Assembly (NCBI RefSeq): GCF_902459465.1
Contig: NC_047066.1
Span: 11,411,047 to 11,475,046, forward strand
Direction of reading: 5' to 3'
DNA from: Asterias rubens
Taxonomy: Eukaryota > Echinodermata > Asteroidea > Forcipulatida > Asteriidae
Length of the DNA stretch: 64,000 nt
Made by a program: the position numbers and the translations under genes. The notes below the pieces were generated by a model. That model saw only the letters and a program-made list of their open reading frames with translations. It searched no databases and had not been told where the DNA came from. Of the stretch, positions 53,846 to 64,000 are shown piece after piece (the first letter of the stretch is position 1; every line of letters begins with the position of its first letter).

Positions 53846-54636
53846 CCTTGTAGACTGATCTGAGACGTCTTGACTGCTGTGGGGATGCTCTTCTGCCTCC
53901 AGCCGGGTAGCTTGTGATCGGGTACAACCTCTTTGAGTTAGAGACGCTCAGGAATCCAGGGGTACGCTTTACCGTGACGTTAGAGTTGGTTTGCCTGAGG
54001 GGACAAACAACATTAAGAATATGGGACTTGAGGCATTGCACGGTGGGGTATCAATAACCTAGGTATCAATGTTAGCGATAACAACATGCGTATCTACTTG
54101 CTAGGTAGATTTCCTACCTTCTGCCTAGGTAGTATTTAAGAAGCAGGACAGTTCTTTTTAGAACTGAGAAGTCTCCCCAATAGACCCTTTCCATGAAATA
54201 ATATGTAAATTGCACATAGCGCGTGCGCACTAACGTTTTGGTTGGCAAAATGAGGGAGCATCGCGCTGTTTTTTTAAACGGCTAATGGGTGCGTGACGCA
54301 GACGCGATTGCGCGTCTGCAACCAACAGGGTCTGTACGCATGCATGAATGTAATTAGCATATTTCATGGGTAGGGTCCATTCAGAGAATCTAATCTGAGG
54401 TAGTAGAGAAGTCTCCCGAATTAAAAAAAAGTTGTGCTCTAAAGAAATCAACATCAGGTTGTGAGGACAAATAGAACTAATGCCATATAAAAAATAACAT
54501 GTTTTTTTAAGGCCCCACTTTAAAAAAAACCAATAAACTCACCTTGATTGTAGCAATGCATCCGTGGCAGAGTAACCAGCAATCTGGCGCCCTCTACTGT
54601 AGAAAGCTGATGCATTGGAAACCGGCTTGGGAGCAG
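53846..54636 (-). CDS. Two linked exons of an unrecognised minus-strand gene
   Basis: Exons 54636-54543 and 53994-53846 have consensus splice sites (TTGCAG/..AAG GTGAG; CCCTCAG/..AAGG GTAGG). They join through a split AGG codon into one open frame of 81 residues. The product is rich in Ser, Arg and Pro (SAFYSRGRQIAGYSATDALL; TPGFLSVSNSKRLYP; RRASPQQSRRLRS) and looks disordered and basic. A further candidate exon is at 56293-56209 (KRLSEKNAEDLKH, coiled-coil-like). A possible exon at about 55205-55257 carries stops in all frames, so the linkage between them is unresolved. No start or end was found. Confidence 0.4.
54181..54390. repeat. CpG-rich repeat, copy 2
   Basis: Shares TGTAAATTGCACATAGCGCG, GTTGGCAAAATG and GGGTGCGTGACGCAGACGC with 52376-52930. 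It lies in an intron of the candidate gene. Confidence 0.6.
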
Positions 54637-54639
54637 CTG

Positions 54640-56208
54640 CAAGTCAGGGTTTAAAAAAAGAATTCACTAGTATTCTCATACTTTGTATTGTTACTAAAAA
54701 TGACACTTCATCTAAGCCCTAAGCGGATATAGGCACGGGAAAATTCTGCATTTTAGATGCTCTGTGGTGCAATCTTTGGTAAATTTTGAGGGGGGACATT
54801 TGATATAGTGTCCCCCACCCTTCTAAAAAGTTGTGTCATCCTTATAGCCCCCAGGATTAATGCCCATGGCGAGACACAGGGTTGGTCTTACACAGTGCAA
54901 TACTTGGGCTTCATGATTAAGGTGGTCAAAAAGATGGGGGACATTTGATATTGTGCCCCCCTCCCCTTGTCACCCCCCCCCCCCCACCCCCACCTATTTG
55001 ATGCCCACCACCATTAGTAGGATTTGAAACTTTGTATGGTGGAATTGTAACTATAAGAACATTTTTGCGATAACACCATGTGAATCTCTTTATGAGTTGT
55101 GTTGGTTCGGAAAAGAACTATTGGTTAAAGACTCATGTTTCTATTAATATACGCTGATCATCTACAGGAGAAAAATCATAAGAAAGACTGTACTTACTGT
55201 TTGTCTAGACGCTACTGCTCGTCGAAAGTACTTCAGTAGGGTTCTCTACGCAACCTAAAATAAACGACAAATATCGGACAAATTTACATCAGCTGTGTAG
55301 TTGCACGTTTTGTGTGCATTTGATCACTAGGCATAGTTAATTTTTTACAGTATTACATTTGAGAACCACCAGTTCCTTAAAAGCTCAGATATGCCTAGTT
55401 CATTTTGATGGGTCATAATAAATAATTTGCAGAAAATAATTAACTATTTGTCTTTTTAACGACAAATAAAGCATCAAAGTCTTTTGGGAAAAGAAATTAC
55501 ACACAAATTTCACAAGTACCTACATGTGAGGTGAAACTAAATATGGATTGGAAATCACTAACAAGGCAATTATTTTTTTAGAAACCTCTTTCATCAGTGA
55601 AAAGGGTACAAAAGAATTTAGGCATTGCATGGTGAGGTATCAATATATATTTGGTTTGCGGTAACACCATGTGTGTTTCTACTTGCCAGGTAGAGTTTGT
55701 TCTTAGAGAACTGTCTTTCTTTATTCTACTACCACAAAGAGTAGATTATCAGATTTTTGAGAGACTTGTTCTGAAAAGAACTGTCCTGCTTTGTAACTAT
55801 ACCCGGGCGGAAGGTATAGAAAATTGGCTGGGACAACTACTTTAGCTTTAAAGGATCATAATTAACTGCACTACCGCGGAGTCAATCTCTCGACGATGAC
55901 TAGAGCAAGCTAGTCAAAACGTTGAGACCAATTCAAGAACTGGATAGTGATTTGGTTCCCTATTGGGCAATCCCTATAGGCTTCTACTTGCTTTTTGTTG
56001 ATATGTCTCTAATTATTTTACTAATAATGTAAAAATTACACATTTCTACTTATTGTTGCTGTGTGTTTTGAAGTTTTTAAAGCCTAAGTGAATAAATAAA
56101 TAAACAAATAAATAAATTACTTGATGGATTGGAATTGGACCAAAATTAAGTACAGTTTCAAGAAAAAGGACAAAGCTTTATGGAAAGATTTCTCCAAACT
56201 GTAATAAC
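54640..56208. other. Non-coding or unassigned sequence between candidate exons
   Basis: Contains a C-rich run at about 54969-54983. A retroelement tail fragment at about 55880-55950 (CGACGATGACTAGAGCAAGC, AACGTTGAGACC) resembles the one near 46640. GCATGGTGAGGTATCAATAT-type repeats occur near 54035 and 55625. Confidence 0.4.
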
Positions 56209-56293
56209 CTGGTTGTCTCTTCGTCTTTTATCCATATGCTTCAAGTCCTCTGCATTCTTCTCACTCAGCCTCTTCCTTGATTCAACCTCTTCC
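56209..56293 (-). CDS. Candidate exon, coiled-coil-like
   Basis: The acceptor TTTGCAG at 56294 opens 28 codons without a stop (EEVESRKRLSEKNAEDLK onward), ending at a weak donor (CAG then GTTATT). It is charged and helical. It may belong to the gene with exons at 53846-54636, but the phase does not connect directly. Confidence 0.35.
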
Positions 56294-56824
56294 CTGCAAA
56301 CAGTCAATCAAAACAAACAAAGCTCGGTAAATAACACCAAACTCACAAATCTCAACTCATGTTAATCCGGCATGGGTAGGCCTATCGTCTTCTTGATACT
56401 CCAAGAGTTTATGAAGACGCACCAAAAATTCAATCCATACTCAGTGATACCGCCTCTTGAAATACATAATTCTAAAAACTCCCCCTTTCTGGAGCTCCAG
56501 CCCTGGCCCCACGCGTCGACCTGGTATTCTTTAAAAACGTGAGAGCCCATAACTTAATAACAACAAGTATGCTAGTAGTAGTACAATAATTTCGCTGCAT
56601 TGGCCTGCAACCCCGCCCCCCCCTCCCCCTGGGTTAAACAACAGAGGAACTGCAGTTGAAATGACCAGATAGAGAAAGGACCAATAATACTATAATTAAT
56701 ACCAGTATCAGCCGCCAGACTTGAGATTTGCTGAATTGGGCCCGCCAGACACCCCCCCCCCCCTCCTGGGTTAAACATCTGAGGAACCACCTAAAACCAA
56801 GTTGAAATGACCACTGATGACACT

Positions 56825-57310
56825 ATTCCCAATACGCTTGCCCTATACACAAAATTCACTGCTTCCGTAAGCGCTGATTCTTTGCTCACGGTAAGCAGTG
56901 CCATGAAATTGTGCCCAGCTGGAGCTGTTTATAACCGGCTTTCTGTGCTAGCCTTTCAAGCGTAGAATGCCTAGAAACGTGCAGTAGGCACGCACAAAAG
57001 CCAAAATTCGCCGCTAACCCATGAAATACGCTTGCCGTATACACAGAATTCCCTGCTTCCGCAAGCGCTGATTCTTTGCTCACGGTAAGCAGTGCCATGA
57101 AATTGGGCCCTGCTGGAGCTGTTTATAACCGGCTTTCTGAGCTAGCCTTTTAAGCGTAGAATGCCTAGAAACGTGGAGTAGGCACGCGCAAAAGCCAAAA
57201 TTCGCCGCTAATCCATGAAATACGCTTGCCGTATACACAGAATTCCCTGCTTCCATAAGCGCTGATTTTTTGCTTACGGTAAGCAGAGCCATGAAATTGG
57301 GCCCAGCTGG
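56825..57310. repeat. 194-bp tandem repeat, 2.5 copies
   Basis: GAAATTGTGCCCAGCTGG and its variants fall at 56906, 57100 and 57294, exactly 194 bp apart. The unit contains the family-5 closing motif CAGTGCCATGAAATTGGGCC. Confidence 0.92.
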
Positions 57311-58004
57311 AGCTGTTTATAACTGGCCGGCTTCCGCGTGTCAGGCCTACGTACGCCAATATACTCATGCCGAACGCGCAATTCATAGCTTTTAGTAACA
57401 GGGCTTAGTCTATTTCTAAGCGCGCGCGAATATCTATTTCTAAGCGCGCTATTTAACAAAAGGGCATTTATGAATGGAAATAAAAGAGTAGTGACTTGTT
57501 CTTAAACGTATATTGCCTTGCGATATAGGCCCTCGCCTTCTGCTCAGGCCTTTATCACCTGGCAACGACCCTGCTGGTTTTAAACGGCCAATAAAGAACT
57601 CGTCGCTTCCCTTTTGTTCCCCTATCATTAATGTCCATCAATTGAACAGATAAACAGTTCTTGAACTTGGTTCATGAACTGCTCTAATGAACATGTTGTG
57701 AACTGTTTAAGGCATGTTCATGGACTGATCATGAACATTCTTGAAAGTTCATCGAGTCAAATTCCATCTTACCTGATGGGGTAGATTGGTTAGATGCATA
57801 GAGATATATATACATACGTATATACAGCTGATGACAATTAGTTAACAACAGGGTGGACCACGTGAAGGTTGTCATCTCCCACCCCACAAAAGGGATCGTA
57901 ATACATCTGAGTGTGTAACCATTACAACAATTGCTTCTTTGTAATGTTACCCCCTCTAATTATTATTTATTATTATTATTATTTTATGTTATTATTATAT
58001 TATA

Positions 58005-60005
58005 AAACATTGTTCATGAGTACTCTATACAGCTAAGACAATGGCATGACCTTTGTATACATACAACCTTGTTAATGAGTACTCTATACAGCTAAGACAA
58101 TGTCATGACCTTTGTAATTATAAACCTTGTTAATGAGTACTCTATACAGATAAGATAATGTCATGACCTTTGTAATTATAAAACCTTGTTAATGAGTATT
58201 CTTTACAGCTAAGACAATGTCATGACCTTTGTAATGATAAAACCTTGTTAATGAGTACTCTTTACAGCTAAGACAATGTCATGGCCTTGTATTTATAAAA
58301 CCTTGTTAATGAGTACTCTATACAGCTAAGACAATGTCATGACCTTTGTAATTATAAAACCTTGTTAATGAGTACTCCATACAGCTAAGACAATGTCATG
58401 ACCTTTGTAATTATAAAACCTTTTAATGAGTACTCTATACAGCTAAGACAATGTCATGACCTTTGTAATTATAAAACCTTGTTAATGAGTTCTCTATACA
58501 GCTAAGACAATGTCATGACCTTTGTAATTATAAAACCTTGTTAATGAGTACTCTATACAGCTAAGACAATGTCATGACCTTTGTAATTATAAAACCTTTT
58601 AATGAGTACTCTATACAGCTAAGACAATGTCATGACTTTTGTAATTATAAAACCTTGTTAATGAGTACTCTATACAGCTAAGACAATGTCATGACCTTTG
58701 TAATTATAAAACCTTGTTAATGAGTACTCTATACAGCTAAGACAATGTCATGACCTTTGTAATTATAAAACCTTGTTAATGAGTACTCTATACAGCTAAG
58801 ACAATGTCATGACCTTTGTAATAATAAAACCTTGTTAATGAGTACTCTTTACAGCTAAGACAATGTCATGACCTTTGTAATAATAAAACCTTGTTAATGA
58901 GTACTCTATACAGCTAAGACAATGTCATGACCTTTGTTATTATAAAACCTTGTTAATGAGTACTCTATACAGCTAAGACAATGTCATGACCTTTGTAATT
59001 ATAAAACCTTGTTAATGAGTACTCTATACAGATAAGATAATGTCATGACCTTTGTAATTATAAAATCTTGTTAATGAGTACTCTATACAGCTAAGACAAT
59101 GTCATGACCTTTGTAATTATAAAACCTTGTTAATGAGTACTCTATACAGATAAGATAATGTCATGACCTTTGTAATTATAAAACCTTGTTAATGAGTACT
59201 CTTTACAGCTAAGACAATGTCATGACCTTTGTAATGATAAAACCTTGTTAATGAGTACTCTTTACAGCTAAGACAATGTCATGGCCTTGTATTTATAAAA
59301 CCTTGTTAATGAGTACTCTATACAGCTAAGACAATGTCATGACCTTTGTTATTATAAAACCTTGTTAATGAGTACTCTATACAGCTAAGACAATGTCATG
59401 ACCTTTGTAATTATAAAACCTTGTTAATGAGTACTCTATACAGCTAAGACAATGTCATGACCTTTGTTATTATAAAACCTTGTTAATGAGTACTCTATAC
59501 AGCTAAGACAATGTCATGACCTTTGTAATGATAAAACCTTGTTAAGGAGTACTCTTTACAGCTAAGACAATGTCATGACCTTTGTAATAATAAAACCTTG
59601 TTAATGAGTACTCTATACAGCTAAGACAATGTCATGACCTTTGTAATTATAAAACCTTGTTAATGAGTACTCTATACAGCTAAGACAATGTCATGACCTT
59701 TATAATTAAAATTATATTAACCTATTAATGAGTACTCTAACCAGCTAAGACAATGTCATGACCTTTATAATTAAAATTATATTAACCTATTAATGAGTAC
59801 TCTATACAGCTAAGACAATGTCAAGACCTTTGTAATTAAATCACCTCGTTAATGAGTACTCTATGACATTGTCATGACCTTTATAATTGAAATAACCTCG
59901 TTAATGAGTACTCTATGACATTGTCATGACCTTTGTAATTACATCACCTCGTTAATGAGTACTCTATGACATTGTCATGACCTTTGTAATTAAATCACCT
60001 CGTTA
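58005..60005. repeat. 59-bp tandem array, about 34 units
   Basis: The unit contains TTAATGAGTACTCTATACAG, CTAAGACAATGTCATGACCT and TTGTAATTATAAAACCTTG. The last four units are shorter and lack the ACAGCTAAGA part. Variant units recur at a spacing of exactly 1000 bp (ATGGCCTTGTATTTA at 58281 and 59281), showing a block duplication. Confidence 0.95.
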
Positions 60006-60250
60006 ATGTCATGACCTTTCACATTAAAAGCTTTAAGAGTTACCAACAAAACAACATGGTGGCCACCATGTAAGCTACCCCAGAACAAATACCATGTAAA
60101 CAATTAGACTAATAAATAATTGAAAGACAAATTAAGTAGTAACAATACAAAACTTAATGTCTAATAAACACTTAAACACACTCCTTAAACATATTGTTCT
60201 CTTTTTATTTGTTATGAATTTACTACAAATAAACTTATGTTGTGTCGTAT

Positions 60251-60512
60251 TTTGTAATGAGCAAACTGCATTACAAATTAACTTAACTTGTTTCACGGTT
60301 GTAATGCGGTACTTCATTACGCACATGAAACGTTTACATACTTGCAATAAGGTACTTCATTGCAAGCATGTTATAATTACATGATTGTAATGAAGTACCT
60401 CATTACAAACATGCAGTTTTTGTATGTGAATACATGAACTTGTATAGTACCTCGATACAAGTTTAACATGTATTCTGTCTACATACTTGTAATGAAGTAC
60501 CTCATTTCAAGT
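60251..60512. repeat. Row of six short dyads (stem-loop palindromes)
   Basis: Stem pairs are at 60251/60277, 60301/60320, 60341/60366, 60385/60408, 60437/60463 and 60485/60512. Stems of 6-11 bp differ between dyads, yet stay complementary (TTGTAATGA with TCATTACAA, CTTGCAAT with ATTGCAAG, AACTTGTAT with ATACAAGTT). Five share a GTACCT or GTACTT loop. Confidence 0.85.
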
Positions 60513-60596
60513 ACGTTGACAACAATTCGAAAAGCACATATACTTCCAAGAATGAATTAAACAGGCCAACGAAATGTGAAATCTTCACAAATCTTG

Positions 60597-63500
60597 TTGT
60601 GGCTTGTAGTCAGGCACCCTCTGGGATGTAGCTTGCAGTCAGGCACCCTCTGCGATGTGGCTTGTAGTCAGGCACCCTCTGGGATGTGGCTGGAGTCAGG
60701 CACCCTCTGGGATGTAGCTCATAGCCAGGCACCCTCTGGGATGTTGTCAGGAGCAGGTAGTACCACATCCCCAGCAGAACTGCAGACTCCTGAAATTTAT
60801 ACCAATCGAGTCAAATCAACAAGTGTAACACTGCATGTCTCTATGTGGGTCTGTACATAAGCCCTTTTGATTAATTATGATCAGAATTTGGAAATTTACC
60901 TATGTTTGGTGCGCTTCAATCACATGGGATGATGTCCTCTAGGCAGGCACCCTCTGGGATGTGGCTTGTAGTCAGGCACCCTCTGGGATGTGGCTTGTAG
61001 TCAGGCACCCTCTGGGATGTGGCTTGTAGTCAGGCACCCTCTGGGATGTGGCTTGTAGTCAGGCACCCTCTGGGATGTGGCTTGTAGTCAGGCACCCTCT
61101 GGGATGTGGCTTGTAGTCAGGCACCCTCTGGGATGTGGCTTGTAGTCAGGCACCCTCTGGGATGTGGCTCGTAGTCAGGCAACCTCTGGGATGTGGCTCG
61201 TAGTCAGGCACCCTCTGGTATGTAGCTCGTAGCCAGGCACCCTCTAGGATGTTGTCAGCAGCAGGTAGCACCACATCCCCAGCAGAACTGCAGACTGCTG
61301 AAATATATACCAATCAAGTCAAATCAACAAGTGTAACACTGCATGTCTCTATGTGGGTCTGTACATAAGCCCTTTTGATTAATTATGATCAAAATTTGGA
61401 AATTTACCCGTGTTTGGTGCGCTTCAATCACATGGGATGATGTCCTCTAGGCAGGCACCCTCTGGGATGTGGCTTGTAGTCAGGCACCCTATTGGATGTG
61501 GCTTGTAGTCAGGCACCCTCTGGGATGTAGCTCGTAGCCAGGCACCCTCTGGGATGTTGTCAGCAGCAGGTAGCACCCATCCCCAGCAGAACTGCAGACT
61601 CCTGAAATATATACCAATCGAGTCAAATCAACAAGTGTAACACTGCATGTCTCTATGTGGGTCTGTACATAAGCCCTTTTGATTAATTATGATCAGAATT
61701 TGGAAATTTATCTATGTTTGGTGCGCTTCAATCACATGAGATGATATCCTCTAGTCAGGCACTCTCTGGGATGTAGCTTGTAGTCAGGCACCCTCTGGGA
61801 TGTGGCTTGTAGTCAGGCACCCTCTTGGATGTGGCTTGTAGTCAGGCACCCTCTGGGATGTGGCTTGTAGTCAGGCACCCTCTGGGATGTGGCTTGTAGT
61901 CAGGCACCCTCTAGGATGTGGCTTGTAGTCAAGCACCCTCTGGGATGTAGCTTGTAGTCAGGCACCCTCTGGGATGTGGCTCGTTGTCAGGCACCCTCTG
62001 GGATGTAGCTCGTAGCCAGGCACCCTCTAGGATGTTGTCAGCAGCAGGTAGCACCCATCCCCAGCAGAACTGCAGACTCCTGAAATATATACCAATCGAG
62101 TCAAATCAACAAGTGTAACACTGCATGTCTCTATGTGGGTCTGTACATAAGCCCTTTTGATTAATTGTGATCAGAATTTGGAAATTTACCTATGTTTGGT
62201 GCACTTCAATCACATGGGATGATGTTCTCTAGGCAGGCACCCTCTGGGATGTGGCTTGTAGTCAGGCACCCTATGGGATGTGGCTTGTAGTCAGGCACCC
62301 TCTGGGATGTAGCTCGTAGCCAGGCACCCTCTGGGATGTTGTCAGCAGCAGGTAGAACCCATCCCCAGCAGAACTGCAGACTCCTGAAATATATACCAAT
62401 CGAGTCAAATCAACAAGTGTAACACTGCATGTCTCTATGTGGGTCTGTACATAAGCCCTTTTGATTAATTATGATCAGAATTTTGAAATTTATCTATGTT
62501 TGGTGCGCTTCAATCACATGGGATGATATCCTCTAGTCAGGCACTCTCTGGGATGTAGCTTGTAGTCAGGCACCCTCTGGGATGTGGCTTGTAGTCAGGC
62601 ACCCTCTTGGATGTGGCTTGTAGTCAGGCACCATCTGGGATGTGGCTTGTAGTCAGGCACCCTCTGGGATGTGGCTTGTAGTCAGGCACCCTATGGGATG
62701 TGGCTGGTAGTCAAGCACCCTCTGGGATGTAGCTTGTAGTCAAGCACCCTCTGGGATGTGGCTCGTTGTCAGGCACCCTCTGGGATGTAGCTCGTAGCCA
62801 GGCACCCTCTAGGATGTTGTCAGCAGCAGGTAGCACCACATCCCCAGCAGAACTGCAGACTGCTGAAATATTTACCAATCAAGTCAAATCAACAAGTGTA
62901 ACACTGCATGTCTCTATGTGGGTCTGTACATAAGCCCTTTTGATTAATTATGATCAGAATTTGGAAATTTACCTATGTTTGGTGCGCTACAATCACATGG
63001 GATGAGGTCCTCTAGGCAGGCACCCTCTGGGATGTGGCTTGTAGTCAGGCACCCTCTGGGATGTGGCTTGTAGTCAGGCACCCTCTGGTATGTGGCTTGT
63101 AGTCAGGCACCCTCTGGGATGTGGCTCGTAGTCAGGCACCCTCTGGGATGTAGCTCGTAGAAAGGCACCCTCTGGGATGTTGTCAGCAGCAGGTAGCACC
63201 ACATCTCCAGCAGAACTGCAGACTCCTGAAATATATACAAATCAAGTCAAATCAACAAGTGTAACACTGCATGTCTCTAAGTGGGTCTGTACATAAGCCC
63301 TTTTGATTAATTATGATCAGAATTTGGAAATTTACCTATGTTTGGTGCGCTTCAATCACATGGGATGATGTTCTCTAGGCAGGCACCCTCTGGGATGTGG
63401 CTTGTAGTCAGGCACCCTATGGGATGTGGCTTGTAGTCAGGCACCCTCTGGGACGTAGCTCGTAGCCAGGCACCCTCTGGGATGTTGTCAGCAGCAGGTA

Positions 63501-64000
63501 GCACCCATCCCCAGCAGAACTGCAGACTCCTGAAATATATACCAATCGAGTCAAATCAACAAGTGTAACACTGCATGTCTCTATGTGGGTCTGTACATAA
63601 GCCCTTTTGATTAATTATGATCAGAATTTTGAAATTTATCTATGTTTGGTGCGCTTCAATCACATGGGATGATATCCTCTAGTCAGGCACTCTCTGGGAT
63701 GTAGCTTGTAGTCAGGCACCCTCTGGGATGTGGCTTGTAGTCAGGCACCATCTGGGATGTGGCTTGTAGTCAGGCACCCTCTGGGATGTGGCTGGTAGTC
63801 AAGCACCCTCTGGGATGTAGCTTGTAGTCAAGCACCCTCTGGGATGTGGCTCGTTGTCAGGCACCCTCTGGGATGTAGCTCGTAGCCAGGCACCCTCTAG
63901 GATGTTGTCAGCAGCAGGTAGCACCACATCCCCAGCAGAACTGCAGACTGCTGAAATATTTACCAATCAAGTCAAATCAACAAGTGTAACACTGCATGTC
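60597..64000. repeat. 29-bp minisatellite with composite higher-order units
   Basis: GGCTTGTAGTCAGGCACCCT + CTGGGATGT units occur in runs of 3-10. Each run is interrupted by a spacer of about 230 bp holding GTTGTCAGCAGCAGG, CAGAACTGCAGACTCCTGAA and TTTGGTGCGCTTCAATCACA. Spacer starts are 60743, 61251, 61556, 62034, 62338, 62816, 63179, 63484 and 63904. Runs alternate as 305 + 478 bp and 304 + 478 bp. On the minus strand the spacer has an acceptor-like TTTCAG before GAGTCTGCAG. The array continues past the window. Confidence 0.95.

Larger units (their letters stand above)
57820..64000 (-). repeat. Right arm of the large inverted repeat (runs off the window)
   Basis: Read on the minus strand it repeats the left-arm order. 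First come exon-like ends ACCAAACATAG (60.9-64.0 kb), then ACAACATAAGTTTATTTGTA (about 60.23 kb), the palindrome ACATGGTGGCCACCATGT (60054-60071), GGTCATGAC/GAGTACTCATTAAC units, and the end block AGATGACAACCTTCACGTGG (57.86 kb). Confidence 0.7.

Noticed and set aside
60576-60860. Open frame of 94 codons with repeated HPLGC/SGTL-like motifs
   Set aside because: It is the minisatellite read in one frame. The 29-bp unit shifts frame each repeat, so no stable protein repeat is encoded.
58005-64000. CRISPR-like arrays of short repeats
   Set aside because: The genome is eukaryotic and the repeats are head-to-tail minisatellites. The intervening segments are themselves repeated, and no cas genes exist.

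Overview
The window is animal nuclear DNA. Genes are split by GT-AG introns, the sequence is AT-rich, and about half of it is short transposon relics. The gene content and a secreted lectin with a PAN-like tail point to a marine deuterostome invertebrate, most likely an echinoderm and perhaps a sea star; this is inferred from gene style and not proven. Most open frames in the window are not genes.

Left part (1-16 kb). A first exon of an unrecognised minus-strand gene (1618-1791) lies head to head with COQ5 (2063-7145, plus strand, seven exons, 333 residues), the mitochondrial ubiquinone C-methyltransferase. COQ5 converges on a DYNLL/LC8 dynein light chain gene (9423-9692, minus), the same arrangement as in the human genome. 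A single-exon secreted C-type lectin follows at 12417-13064.

Middle part (16-46 kb). A cytospin gene (SPECC1/SPECC1L family, minus strand, five coding exons, 22211-27996) carries a long coiled coil and a C-terminal calponin-homology domain that would bind actin. Further right is a two-exon gene with a Myb/SANT-like DNA-binding region (35902-37071). A CpG-rich YY1-type start site near 44.09 kb on the minus strand may be the first exon of cytospin or of another gene. Between these lie several families of short inverted-repeat elements (most with TTAA target sites), tRNA-derived SINEs and retroelement scraps.

Right part (46-64 kb). This is the unusual region. Sequence at about 47.3-52.34 kb reappears in inverted orientation from 57.82 kb to the window end, around a 5.5 kb centre that holds exon-like segments. 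Each arm has expanded different parts into tandem arrays: 390-bp units on the left; 59-bp units and a 29-bp minisatellite with a composite higher-order period on the right. Short palindromes inside the arms keep their symmetry through paired base changes. It looks like a large fold-back type mobile element, or an inverted duplication, not described by the ordinary gene content.
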